This document shows, piece after piece, positions 40,801 through 51,944 of a stretch of 64,000 nucleotides of DNA (the first letter of the stretch is position 1; every line of letters starts with the position of its first letter). The notes beneath the pieces were generated by a model, which searched no databases, had not been told where the DNA came from, and saw only the letters and a list, made by a program, of their open reading frames with translations. This DNA comes from Micrasema longulum (Eukaryota; Arthropoda; Insecta; Trichoptera; Brachycentridae): the NCBI GenBank assembly GCA_022494885.1, contig JAGVSM010001695.1, positions 62,001 to 126,000 of the forward strand, written 5' to 3'. The translations under genes were made by a program, and so were the position numbers.

Positions 40801-41600
40801 CACAAAGTTATTGCAGAAAATATTAAAAATATAAATTTAAACTATTTGAACAAAACATTAAAAAAAAAAACATTATCTAGAATTATAAGTACTAAATTTG
40901 GATTAAGGTAGTTATTTTTAAGAATCAGCGTGAATGGTATCAGGTGTAGAAAAGAGAAATTGCAGACCAATATAACCATGATACAGGTTGTAAAATTAAC
41001 ACAACAATTATTTTTTCAAATATGTTTTATAAATAAACACCATTGTGTGCCACCGAATTATATTTAAAAAAAAACAGGTGATCAGGATTTAATTTATAAT
41101 TTTTAATTTTTCTGACTGTAGTTCCAACTCAGTACTTCGCATAACTTGATGCGGAAAGTAGTAAGAAATTTTATTAAAATTGAAATGAGTTAATTTAGTG
41201 ATGTGACACCGTGTATTTTAATTCTAATCCAATCCACACACAGATAGACCGTGAATTATTAACACGAAGTAAAAAGTAGAAAAACTGGTGAAAGTTAGCA
41301 AAAAACGTGTACCAATAAATTGGGTTATTTTTTTGTTGATTCCAACGCAATTTTTTGTTTTGATGCCCACTTGACTTTTTAAAGTTATATTTAATTACCC
41401 AATAAATCTTTAGACGGAAGTTCTACGATTTTATAGGTTAAGTTTACAGTCAGTACTAAAAAAATCTGATTTTGAGTCAAATATAAAATTTAAACGCGCT
41501 TCATGATGGTGAAATATAAATAAAAATTATTTAGTTATTTTTTTTCATAAAAATAGTTCCAAAGACCCTCGGTTTTTTAACGGTTTTCGGGTATGTGGAG
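40801..41600. other. Unassigned AT-rich sequence
   Basis: No repeat partner or coding signal recognised. Confidence 0.35.
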
Positions 41601-41670
41601 AAGTGCTTAAACTGCATTTTTTTTTGTTGTCACCGACAATTTCAGAGGAAACACGGTTTTACTTTTCAAG

Positions 41671-41883
41671 GCAGGCGCCGTGGCGTAGTTGATTAGACGG
41701 CTAACTGTGAAACTCGTAAGTTCGATTCCCGCCATTTGCAAGAAAAAAATCCAAAAAAGATTTTTTCTCAATTTGTCCGGGTGTTGTGGTGTATTTTTGA
41801 TTACCTCCTTCCATATCCCCTCTATCCCACCTGCTGACAAGCCTCAAAATAGAGGCTTAGCGGGTTATTCCTTTAAAAAAAAA
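41671..41883 (+). mobile_element. tRNA-derived SINE, family S3, copy 2
   Basis: The head has GCCGTGGCGTAGTTGATTAG (A-box region) and AAGTTCGATTCCCGCC (B box). The body has TTTGTCCGGGTGTTGTGGTG and GCTGACAAGCCTC. It ends CTTAGCGGGTTATTCCTTTA plus poly(A). Confidence 0.88.
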
Positions 41884-41958
41884 CATACAAACGTATTCCC
41901 TTATTTAATCCATGGATTATGGCACTAGGGGAATGTTTTTTTTTCTTCAAATTATTGA

Positions 41959-42210
41959 TATATTGTCGCTTTAGTTCGTTTTTGTCCAACGTACCATTTT
42001 TAACGAAATTGAGTTAAGTGCATAGGAGTTCTGAGAAAGCCTTTATTTATAAAATTCAAATGAAAAAAAATTGTTGAAGGGGTTTTTTTTAACGAATTTG
42101 GTCTTAAGTAATAGTGTCATTATTTATGTCTATTTCGTAAAAAAAACTTTGAAGCTCTATTTCTGAAGATTTTTGTTCAGAACTGTAGGACGAACTGAAG
42201 CGACAATATA
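41959..42210. mobile_element. Small MITE with 19-21 bp inverted termini and TA flanks
   Basis: The left end TATTGTCGCTTTAGTTCGT (41961) and the right end ACGAACTGAAGCGACAATA differ at one base as inverted repeats, and TA stands on both sides. That suggests a Tc1/mariner-related MITE of about 250 bp. The paralogous repeat at 59.68 kb lacks it, giving an approximate empty site. Confidence 0.7.
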
Positions 42211-42589
42211 CATTTGACGTGTCGCTATCGTTTTATTTTTATTCGCAAATTGTTTCTTATGGGAGCTAGAACCATCTAAAACCCCAAAAAAGTACCTAGT
42301 TTTATCTGCCGACTTCGGACGTACGCGTACGGCTTACTAATATAATTAATTAGAAAAACGGGGAATACTCGTATACCGAGACAAGAAATTTTATTCTGAT
42401 ACTCTTTCTAAAAAAAAATTATGAAAATCGTTTCAGTTTTGAGATGCAGAAAACGGGACAGCGAATCGTCGATTTTGTCAATTTCAGTAACGAATAATCA
42501 GTCAGTCGTGCGATTGTCTTTTTCGCACTATATCGGAGAGAGATCGCGAGAGAATGACAGAAAGACATAAGTGTATGCAGATAATTGGT

Positions 42590-43400
42590 AGAATTCCATA
42601 TTTAAATTTGGTAAGGTATCCAAAAAAAACATTTTTTTGGATTTAATTATATTTTTATTTATTTAAAATTTATGTGACGCGTTTTGTCTTGTAAAGACAT
42701 TATCAGACTAACTTAAATATTTACATCGTTTCCTTATATACAAACAATAATAGCTGTTTAATGATATACATAGGTGCATAATAGTGTCAATATTTTATGG
42801 GGTATTTAACGAGTATTGAGGATTTTTATATGGACCAAGAAAATTAACGCTATAAAAAAATCACATGTACAGGATGACTGGAACTGAACCCGCCATAGCC
42901 AATTAACACATAGATGAGGTCATTTGCTAATTATTGGACTTTACTTTCCCTAGCTAAAGTTTTATAGTTTAAGAGATATGTTAATTTTTACACTTTATTG
43001 AGATTTTTAAAAAATTTGCCCTTTGAGCATTCAAAACTTTAAGTTTTTAAATTATTTTAGTATTTTAAATTTATGTGTTGGTAGTCAGAACATTTGCGAT
43101 TAAAATACGTCTGAACTTCCCTCAAACTAGGGTTAAAAAAATATGTATTAAGCATAAAAATTACGTAAAAAATTTTACAATAAAATTCAACCCGAAATAA
43201 AAAAAACACTATGGGGTTTCAATAATTTATTTTACTCTAAGTTAGTTCTCAAGTTTGTCGGGCTTTTTTTTAAAACGTAATATATTATTTTTAGCTCTAG
43301 TTTGATAAAAGTCACATATATAAAAAAAATGAAAGTAGAATGAAATCCAATAAAAGTGGTTTATTTTGGATACCTAACCAAAAATCAAAAAAATATTCGC
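42590..43400. mobile_element. Inverted-repeat hammerhead element (family H2), copy 2
   Basis: The left end (42604: AAATTTGGTAAGGTATCCAA) mirrors the right end (43345-43395: CCAATAAAAGTGGTTTATTT, GGATACCTAACCAAAAAT). A hammerhead-like motif is at 42668-42718 (minus). A collapsed version sits near the right end (43299: TAGTTTGATAAAAGTCACAT, lacking the stem II part). The interior shows ATTGAGGATTTTTATATGGA, also present in the 31.8-kb copy, and no open frame. Confidence 0.65.
42668..42718 (-). ncRNA. Hammerhead-like motif (family H2)
   Basis: Minus strand: ATTTA and GT (stem I in two parts), CTGATAA (G8 changed to A), stem II TGTC/GACA with loop TTTACAA, AAAA (first G changed), ACGCGT mini stem III, cleavage C (GTC), then AC and TAAAT, which complete stem I around an internal loop. 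Two core substitutions argue against activity, but the architecture is clear. Confidence 0.5.
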
Positions 43401-43439
43401 CTAAGATTATATTACTAATCACTTTATCTTCCATGTAAC

Positions 43440-44810
43440 AAAATGATCTAGATTCACTGCTCATTGCTAATTTACCGCCATATGCATCACTGTATGCGGA
43501 TAGTAATGATGAATTTAAAGTGGAAACAACAGATTGAAAATATTACTAATAAATTTAAAAGACTAACGTATATATTCAAAACAATTCGAAATATAATTAA
43601 TACACAAGAACTTTTAAAGATTAATTTTACACTGCGCCAATCAATTTTGCAGTACGGTATAATCGGTTGGGGGTGGTGCGAGTGATACAGTTTTAAATAG
43701 TGTATTTGTTGCAAAAAATCCACAATTAAAATCCCGATACAGACATCTACTGAAGAAATATTCCACAAATCACAACTTATAACACCAAAACAATTATACG
43801 CTAAAAGAATACTCATTTACAGATTCAATAACTACTCTTACTCAAATGAAAGACATAACTCCTACAATACATCATTAACAAATATTATAATCACTAGATC
43901 CTCAACACAGACAACTTAAACCATTACAAAGACAAGGGATTTTGAGTATTATTTAAATAAAATCTATAACCTACTTCCACTATCTATTAAAACAATTAGT
44001 AACGAGAAAATGTTTAAAAAGGCTATAAAAATGGATAGTGGAGCTAGGTAGAAGTAAAATTAATTGTCTCATTCGCCCAAACCAATATTGAATCAACTGC
44101 TCCACAAGTGTATAGCTTATGTTAGGTTTTTGTTATTTTCATTGTGCGTTTTATTGATTTATTTATATATCAACGGCTTAAAGAACTTTTTACAATAAAA
44201 AGTTTTACAGAAATAATCACAGTAGTGAACAATTCATTATGAAATATACAATATGGAATATAACTATATAATTCAAATAAATAATTAAAACTAAACAAAT
44301 TAGTAATTTTTTTTTTAAACTGCAAAAAAATAAAAAAGAAGCATACAAATATAATATGACAAATAAAAGATAACAAATTGAAGTGAGAAAACCTTATGTT
44401 CTAAATATAAATATATCAAATTAAAATTGAGAATAATTTAACATAAACATAAAGTGACTAGTATTTAGCTAGGTTATAATGAAAAAGAAAAATAATGCTA
44501 CAATAAGATTTTATAAATAATACGTTTTTTGCATCAATGTGAAAGCTTAAATAATCTTAATAAAATAATGATAAGTTTTGTAATATAAATAATATTAATG
44601 TACATATATACCTAGTTTTTAAAACAGTCTGAATATTTTGTCAATTATCTCTGTTTATTAAGTAAGCCTTCATTGTTTATTCTCAAATGTAAAAACACTT
44701 CAAAAAAGTATATTGTTAAGTGTCCTCGGCACGGGTACCCAGTGAGGTCACATTATTTGTATTATTGTTTATAGTCTGTAAGACTAAAATATGAATAAAT
44801 AAAAAAATAA
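43440..44810 (+). pseudogene. LINE family G, C-terminus and 3' UTR, interrupted
   Basis: Plus strand: NLKWKQQIENITNKFKRLTY, FKTIRNIINTQELLKINFTL, RQSILQYGIIGWG, then frameshifted pieces including TPKQLYAKRILIYRF. W--HI--I--K---L and SIL-YGI--WG are typical of the region after the palm in Jockey/CRE-type insect LINEs. The 3' UTR starts near 44107 (GTATAGCTTATGTTAGGTTT), is broken by an insertion at about 44152-44572, resumes with TTTTGTAATATAAATAATAT and ends AAATAAAAAAATAAAAATAA at 44817. Confidence 0.75.
44152..44572 (-). mobile_element. LINE 3' UTR inserted within family G
   Basis: It starts TTGATTTATTTATATATCAA, an A-rich tail read on the minus strand, and is flanked by GTTTT on both sides. 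The uninterrupted family G sequence at 38985 (GTGTGTTTTGTAATATAAAT) is the empty site. No coding part. Confidence 0.65.
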
Positions 44811-44819
44811 AAATAAGAT

Positions 44820-45693
44820 GCGTTGCGTCTCAAGTTCCAGTTATATTTTGTTCAATAATGCCCTTATAAAGTGGACCGGTTGTTCCATAAAGTAAATAGT
44901 GTGTCACATTTTTTTAACGTTGTCGTTAAGCGACAAGACATAACAAATACGCAAGTGGCAAGTCTTGCCACGCTAAGAACAGTTATAGTCGGGTCTAGTA
45001 CGTGAATTCAAGTCAGCCATACGAATCTTCTAGACAGGAAAAGTACGTTGCTTGTCCGTTGACCGTGACCGCTGCGTTGGCGCTGTCTAACAATCCAAGT
45101 GACATTTCGAGTGACAGGGTTGGCGCAAACGTGATAATAAAAAGGACAGTCAGGAATACAATATATTAAAGAGAGAAGTGAAAAATTACATAAAAAAATC
45201 TTCTTTATGTAATACTGATTGAAAACATCGTTTATGTCTTTTTGTAATTTATTTATGTTATCCTAAAAATATTATCAATTAAAATAAAATAAACTATTGT
45301 AAGATGTCACTCCCCATTATGTGCACAAGAATTGTTTATTTCTTTTACGTAATGGGAAACGTTAAGGTAAAGATATGTATTTGATTAATGTAAAAAATTG
45401 TATTTAGTTGTAGTATTGTATTTGTATTTGTTATTGATAAAAAAAGTGCAAATTAAGTAAGGTTTAAAGTAGGGTTGAAATCCAAAACAACCACATAATA
45501 ACCAGCTTGAAAGTGTAAAAAAAGTAGGTTTTAATTAAAGCATCGAGTGATTAAAAAAAAAACATTTAAGTAATCTAGTTTTTCAAGCAAAGTGAAAGTT
45601 TAAAATTCTCAAACTACAGTATTTGCATGTGCTACGGTTTAACACTCGTGGTGCAATATTATTGACACCGCATATTCAGAGTGTATATACTCG
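44820..45693 (+). other. Non-repetitive sequence, possible 5' exon
   Basis: 44930-45180 is less AT-rich with several CpGs (TTGACCGTGACCGCTGCGTT). A short frame at 45304-45384 begins ATGTCACTCCCC and passes through AACGTTAAGGTAAAGATATG, which contains a possible donor (AAG/GTAAAG). The rest is AT-rich. This is only a candidate because no protein family is recognisable. Confidence 0.2.
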
Positions 45694-46564
45694 CAGTGGC
45701 GTGCGTTCCATAAAGGCACATAAGCAGTGCCTACCGCAGTGAGTTTCATTAAAATAATAACAAAAAATAATATCAAAAATACTAGTAAGTATTTTTAAAA
45801 TTTAAAAATGCGCCAGAGATAATTCGGTTAAGTAGTGTATTGTACCGATCAGCGCGTTACTATCGGCCTGGATCGGGAGAAGCACGAACTGCAAATGCCG
45901 TTTTCTTCCATTTGAACATATCGCGATGCGGGAACGAGATGTGTATGTGTATGTGTGGGTTTTATTTCAGTTGTAATTACGCGTGAATGTGTAAGCTGGT
46001 AGGCAGTGCTTTTCGAACGTTGGTAGGTACATTGTTTAAGAAAGAACAAACAAATACGTTACTGACATCTAGCGTTTTTTTCAATTATTATTTAATAAAA
46101 TACAGTCATTTCGAATAAATAACCTCAAATTGGTTTCTGTTATAATTATACAATCGAGAGTATTTATGTTCCGCGGTTAATTTTTAAATTAAATAAATAA
46201 AGGTATTTTTTTGAACTTATTGATTTGCTAGCTAAATGTGTCGAATAGAGCCTAAAATAATTTAATTTCGAGTGTAGCAACCATAGCAACCGTAATAAAT
46301 GAAAATTTACAAATATTTAAAATAAGCATTTCGTAGCAATACATTATATAAATTGTTTTAAAAATAAGAAATATATCATATAAATTTAGCATTTATTTTG
46401 ATAATTGATGTAGCTTGGATAATTTTATTATTAACTACAGCATAGTGATTCAAACTAATGTGACGAGTGAAGGAAACTGTTTGGTAAGATTGATTACTTA
46501 TACTATATAAAACGTACTTTTTTTCTACTGCCTACCCTAGTTAAAAACTTTGCGCACGCGACTG
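45694..46564 (-). mobile_element. hAT-like non-autonomous element, copy 1
   Basis: Ends are CAGTGGCGTGCGTTCC (left) and GCGCACGCGACTG (right), imperfect inverted termini. The flanks TATACTCG (45686-45693) and TATACTTG (46565-46572) form an 8-bp duplication with one difference. The 8-bp duplication and CAGTG ends point to the hAT superfamily. Read on the minus strand it is collinear with 62048-63227. No transposase frame. Confidence 0.8.
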
Positions 46565-46572
46565 TATACTTG

Positions 46573-47104
46573 AATGTGTGTGAGAATGCACAGTTATAAC
46601 TTTAAAAATTTAATGATAGTCAAACATTAATTGTGGCAACCCTGTCAACGGTTTTATGTGATGATGTAACAGTTAACGTTATAATAATATTCAAAATTAT
46701 CGCAATTCTCCCGTTTATCACAAAAAAACTGTTGAGCGTCTTAGTGACGATAGAGTGTAGCACTTTCGGTTTTGTGGTTTGAGTAAAAAACAAACAATAT
46801 TATTTGATATAATATCATATTTTGCACTTGTCCCACACCCAGAAGTACAGTGTCATAGGTCTAAATTTCGCTGTTTTGAGTTAAGAATGGAGTTTTAAAT
46901 GCAATTGTGAATACGATGTGCTCCCACAAGAAATATTATATAGAGCTGTAAACAAATTGAAATTTTGTACGAAATAGTGCCTTTTTAAAATGGGAAGGAG
47001 CCAGATGGAGCGGCAATTATAAGTTTGTGTGTGTTTCAACATTTTTTTTTGTCAACGTGTCGTATTTAAAAAAATGTTAATAAAATATAATCAGTGTATA
47101 CCTT
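46573..47104. other. Unassigned sequence
   Basis: No repeat partner. A nine-codon frame at 46990-47022 is too short to interpret. Confidence 0.35.
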
Positions 47105-47106
47105 TC

Positions 47107-47283
47107 GTAGTCGGCCTCGTCTTGTAATGGTCAGCGCGTTTGCCTACCATGCAAGAGGTCTCGGGTTCGAGACTGATCATCTTACCTTCATGTAACAAAA
47201 ATGATCAAGATACGCTGCAATTGGTGTACCAATGCAATGCCCTATGCACTATTAGGTGCGGAAAGGGAATGATGATGATGATA
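47107..47283 (+). mobile_element. tRNA-derived SINE, family S4, short form
   Basis: The head GTCTTGTAATGGTCAGCGCG and TCTCGGGTTCGAGACTGATC jumps directly to TTACCTTCATGTAACAAAAA and GATACGCTGCAATTGGTGTA, ending in (GAT)4. The middle block with TTTCATAGTCCCTGGACT is deleted. No poly(A). Confidence 0.88.
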
Positions 47284-47419
47284 CATTTTAAGAGTTTTTT
47301 CCATATGTTTTTTTTTCAGTATAATGCATAAATATGCCAGTACTGATTTTTTTAGGCACATATTTTTTGTAAGATTTTCATAATTTAAAAAATTATTTAT
47401 TTTTTATAAGGTTTCCATA

Positions 47420-47505
47420 TTTAATAGGTCACACGCCCTGTAAATTCCTAGACTTTCATATTCCCTTCTCAAAAGTGTTTTCCCTCTGTTGTAATAAATG
47501 TATAT
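47420..47505 (+). repeat. FB1 fragment
   Basis: Only the end of the unit remains: CACGCCCTGTAAATTCCTAG, CATATTCCCTTCTCAAAAGT, CCCTCTGTTGTAAT. Confidence 0.7.
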
Positions 47506-47619
47506 AGGATACAGTATGAAATATGTTTGCTTATACTAGAATTAAATTGTTTTTGATACTGTTTTCACTGTTTTGCAAACGGAACATTTTGTTTGATTTA
47601 CTAGATTGAACTAATCTGA

Positions 47620-48415
47620 AATGACAATGTTTGATTATGTCCAAATGCTTGCAGACTGGCTGGATTTCATCCCTAGGGAGTTGTTCATATTTAAATTTAT
47701 TTCAACAGAGAGGGAAAAAGTTTTCGAGAAGGGAATATGGAAGTCTAGGCATTTACAGGGCTTCCAGGCGTTGCCTAGTAGGTGATTTGGTTCAGCCGGA
47801 TGAATCTCACCCACGTGATAAAGGTTTCAGCTCTTTTACTTCACAAAGTCAACAGATGGAAGAGTTGAGGAAATGTGGATGTTCAAACATGGTCAGAATG
47901 GTGAATGTTACACAGTGTGTAAAGTGGCCACTTAAACCAGCCAATGACAGGTCATAAGCCCTGTAAATGCCTAGACTTCCATATTCCCTTCTCGAAAACT
48001 TTTCCCTCTCTGTTGAAATAAATTTAAATACGAACAACTCCCTAGGGAGGCAATCCAGCCAGTCTGCAAGCATTTGGACATAATCAAACATTGTTGAATT
48101 ACTACCTGGTAAAAGAAGAAGTATAAAAATTGGAAAATTGTTTCCGGGCGTTGCCTAGTAGGTGATTTGGTTCAGCCGGATGAATCTCACCCACGTGATA
48201 GAGGTTTCAGCTCTTTCACTTCACAAAAGTCAACAGATGGAAGAGTTGAGGAAATGTGGATGTTCAAACATGGGCAGAATGGTGAATGTTACACAGTGTG
48301 TAAAGTGGCCACTTAAACCAGCCAATGACAGGTCATAAGCCCTGTAAATGCCTAGACTTCAATATTCCCTTCTCGAAAACTTTTTCCCTCTCTGTTGAAA
48401 TAAATTTAATCTGAA
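47620..48415. mobile_element. FB1 element with tandem units
   Basis: A 140-bp minus-orientation end (47625-47762: TGATTATGTCCAAATGCTTG, GGGAGTTGTTCATATTTAAA) is followed by a plus-orientation unit (47763-48091) and a second, nearly identical unit (48110-48415). GGCGTTGCCTAGTAGGTGAT starts at about 47764 and 48149, a spacing of 385 bp. The minus end and the end of unit 1 are long inverted repeats. The two units are much more alike than other copies, so the tandem duplication is recent. Confidence 0.85.
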
Positions 48416-48477
48416 ATGAGTTAAATCACATTTTTTTCTTTCTTAAGAGAGCATTTATGTATCTAACGATTTTTTGA

Positions 48478-49253
48478 GCGATCAGGAGCTTTATGCTGGA
48501 AAGATGTGGCATTTTGTCACCCACTCGACAATAGTCGATTGGGCATCTCGATTGCTTTGTCATAGTGCTATTCTTGAAAACCCTCCGACAATTTGATTAC
48601 AAAGACGAATGAGAAAGTGGCAACACTAATCAATCCGTATTTATCTATGGCCTATGGCTCTCCTGCCACACGTAAACTTTTATTGTTTTTTGTCAGACAT
48701 CTAACGTTGAGTATTTTGTGTATGGAATATTACGAAAAAATATAAGAAAATGTTTTCCTGAGACACTGCAACACTAATAATTATTATTTGCCTTTGACAT
48801 AACACACATCTACATGTTATTAGAAATATTTCATATGCATCTAATGGATTTTCAAAACATATTGTATAATATACGAGTATATCTCAAATACGACGAGCGA
48901 TAAAATAATGTCAAAATTATTTTTCTAGTGAAACTTCATTTGATAATGGATTGAAAATAAGTAGAGTTGTATTTGTTGCACATTTGTTGATACGTCATCA
49001 TTATAATATTGATCAGTGTTGTAAATTTTAAGTTAAGTACAACAAAAATACACACTCATCATTCAAACATAAATGCCGAGCTTTTTACAAGAAGGAAGTT
49101 TGACTTGACATTCGATTCGGGCACTCGACATAAAGTCGATTGGTTTTTAATCGACTGCATTCGTATGGGTGGTTCAAGAATTCTGTCACTCGTCGAATTA
49201 CGGAAGTCGCATAGATTCTAAAGACGAATGAGTCCAGCATAAGGTTCCAGATC
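48478..49253. mobile_element. Possible MITE with GATC-AGG/CCAGATC inverted ends
   Basis: GATCAGGAGCTTTATGCTGG (48479) and CCAGCATAAGGTTCCAGATC (49234) are inverted over about 21 bp with a few differences. Inside, CTCGACAATAGTCGATTGGG and CTCGACATAAAGTCGATTGG recur, and AAAGACGAATGAG occurs near both ends. No clear target duplication. Confidence 0.5.
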
Positions 49254-49675
49254 TAATATTGAATGAAATCTCATACAAATATTCTCTTTGTAAATAAACC
49301 CTACTAAAACTTGGCCAAACGCGTGGATGCTTAACAATTTGGACCTGTAGTGGTATTCTGAATCTTTTCTTATGCTTCTTATTGGGCTTCATTCATTTTA
49401 TCACACTGGGTTTATTTTTACGTTGCACTGTTTTATTTATTTTTTTATGATTTTAAAATCAAGTAGTTTCTAACTTCATTACTTATTTTCATCATAAATT
49501 TACGTAGGCGTTCGTTCCAGTTCTGATTGCAGTTTGTGTAATCTTAAAATGATAGCAAAATTAGACCATTAATTTGGATTGGTTTGCTCCCGAGTGATAA
49601 TATTTATCTTCACCAATGTGTGTAAATAATGTTTGGTAACTTGGCTTATCTTTGTCATTCGTTAAGTAACTAATT
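49254..49675. other. Unassigned AT-rich sequence
   Basis: No repeat partner or coding signal recognised. Confidence 0.35.
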
Positions 49676-50165
49676 ATTATTATTATGGTTAATTTATATG
49701 GCGCCATTTTCGTAATATTATACCTCAAAGACGCTTTATAAAGTGATGTTCTAGATAAATACATTTAATTGAAGCTTTTAAATTTGTAGTTTAATTAAAA
49801 CAATTTATTTTACTATCACATGCTACGGATTTATTCAAATGATTTAGAGAACAAGTACGTTTTATTTTTTTTCGAAACATCACTTTGCTCTCACAGCCTC
49901 GGACTTCTGCTGGGAGAGCATTCCATGCCATAGGGCCTGCGACCGCAAATGCGCGTTTACTGAATTTAGTGCGCTGTTTGCGTAGAGGTAAAATAACTTT
50001 TTCTCTCGCCGTAGACGTAGCTGATGTAAGCGTGAGACACCTAACAGCTAGTTGATCTGGAATGCATAGTTCCTTCAGATATTCGGGAGCAGAGTTGTGC
50101 AGTGACTTATACAAAAGCCAACAGAGTTTGTGGGACCCTGGAATATCCTTTCGCACGACTGTAGG
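49676..50165 (-). pseudogene. L2/CR1-like LINE C-terminus and 3' UTR (family L)
   Basis: The minus-strand frame from 50156 to 49791 is uninterrupted: HKLCWLLYKSLHNSAPEYLK, ELCIPDQLAVRCLTL, FSKRAFAVAGPMAWNALPAE, VRGCESKVMFRKKIKR. The YKSLH--AP-YL, RAFAVAGPMAWN-LP and F-KK-K blocks are the C-terminal end of L2/CR1/Rex1-group LINEs. The 3' UTR ends in an (ATT)n/(AAT)n tract at 49676-49686. A shorter plus-strand copy is at 10369-10556. Confidence 0.85.
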
Positions 50166-51600
50166 ATCCTGTGATATCGTATGCAGAAATGATTATTTTT
50201 TGTAAGATTTGCGATATTTGAGGGTTTAACCGTAAATTTTAAAAAAAATCGTTTCATAAGAATTAAGGATCGTCTTTTCAAAACACGATATTCGCCCGTC
50301 GCTGGAATTTATTTATTTTTTTAACTTAAAATATAGCAAGGCGATTACCTGAAAAAAAACTTACCAAAACACGCTAAAAACTGGCTTAAAAAATATAAAA
50401 AGTCTTGTTTCAAAACACGATATTTTGTCGTGTACCCCTAATTTCAATTTTTAATATTGAGTGCTAATGAAAAATAAAAAAAAATTATAAACTGATTATA
50501 AATTATAAATTCTTTTACCTTCAGGCTTAGTTTTAAGGTGTAATTTAAAAAAAATCAAAGATTGTTCACGTGATTTGACGCGGATCACAAAAAACACCCT
50601 CCTGAAAAATTACGTTTTTAAACGAATGTATAGTTTTAAAAAAATGATCCTCAATTTTTAAAAACCCGTTGGGGTTAAACAAACCTAGGTACTAGCTTTT
50701 ACTCGCGTCTTCAAACAAGTTGAGAACTTAATATGGCTCATTTAGATTAACCTTACCCAATACTACATAGTAAATACGTTACTTAATATCTTGAATAAAA
50801 ACGACTAAGAGACTTCTAAATATCACTTTTAATGTTTATATTTGACATTAAAATTAAACAACAAAAATAAATTCATGTAAAATAAACACATTAGATACAA
50901 TATTTTTACAATTATCAAATTGACCCCATCTTGAATTTGAAAGAATCAAAAAGAATTTGTATTATTAAGATTATTGTTTCGCTGTTCATATTTTACTTAC
51001 GTATTGTGCTTATAATATTTATTTTATTTAAAAAAAAAAAAAAAACTTATGTATCGTCGGTATACAGACAAAACCCTGAAAACGCATTATTGCCCATAGT
51101 GTGAAAAATTTATTAGGATGTTTGACTCAATAAAAGTTTTTTCTGGCCTTCGTCAATCGTATTTTAGACATGATGCATACTCATGAAACCATCTTTGTTT
51201 AGATAAAATTTAAAAAAAAAGTTAAATGGAATTATTAATGGTTTTCACGAGAATATGTTTTTTTTAAAAACATTTAGTGGAAACTTATTTGAATATGTTA
51301 AATGTCACTTCAAAACGCCTTAAATTACTCATTTTTATTGTTAACTCTCATGCGTTCATTTTAATAAGCATAATATTCATTTAGCATTGGTGTATTTTAA
51401 TACACAAGGAAATAAAAGGCGTAAATTTAATATGTAAAATATAATTAAATCATTATACTTACATAGGACGGAAGCTTTTCAATAATTTACCACAAAATCT
51501 ATGTCAAGAAATAAATTACGGAAAATTTGAGGATAAATTAAAGATAAGCTTCTTGACACAATTAACATTAACTGTATTTTGAAAATGGAGATGTATGTTT
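50166..51600. other. Mostly unassigned AT-rich sequence
   Basis: TCAAAACACGATATT occurs at 50276 and 50409, the second within a hairpin (CACGA/TCGTG). Otherwise no repeat partner or coding signal. Confidence 0.35.
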
Positions 51601-51884
51601 AATATGTGCCTGTGTTTATAAATTTATAAATTAAGTGTTTTTATTTAATATTTTTTAGTGTTATATTTTCTCAATTTTTTAAAAATTTATTTTTTATTTA
51701 TTTTATTATTATTTTGTTTTGCATTTTTTGTTTCTTTTTTATGTTATTTCGTAAACTTGCCAAACACAAGAGCCAGACTCTTTTTTGGCAAGTTCAACCT
51801 TACGTGTCCCATTTTTTTTTACTGAATGTATTGTTAATTGTTTATTTATGCTAATAAAGGTTTTTATTTAAAAAAAAAAAAAAT
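51601..51884 (+). mobile_element. LINE-like 3' end with poly(A)
   Basis: T-rich 3' UTR with CCAAACACAAGAGCCAGACT, a GCTAATAAAGGTTTTTATTT polyadenylation context and 13 A's at 51871-51883. No coding part. Confidence 0.45.
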
Positions 51885-51944
51885 GTAAATTTTTTGTTTT
51901 TAGCGCTTTTTTTTTGGCTGTTATGTTATACATATTATATGTAC

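Larger units (their letters stand above)
41601..42420 (+). repeat. Interspersed repeat (family W) carrying a SINE and a MITE
   Basis: AGAGGAAACACGG, TCTATCGTTTTA-TTTATT-GC-AATT-TTTCTTA and TTTATCTGC recur at 59590-59960. In the 41-kb copy a SINE (41671-41883) and a MITE (41959-42210) have been added. Confidence 0.5.

Noticed and set aside
43487..43816. 109-codon minus-strand frame
   Set aside because: It is antisense to the family G LINE C-terminus, which is supported by the SIL-YGI--WG motif on the plus strand.
47107..47283. CRISPR-like or satellite array from the (GAT)n end
   Set aside because: It is the normal simple-repeat tail of SINE family S4, present at the same end in other copies.
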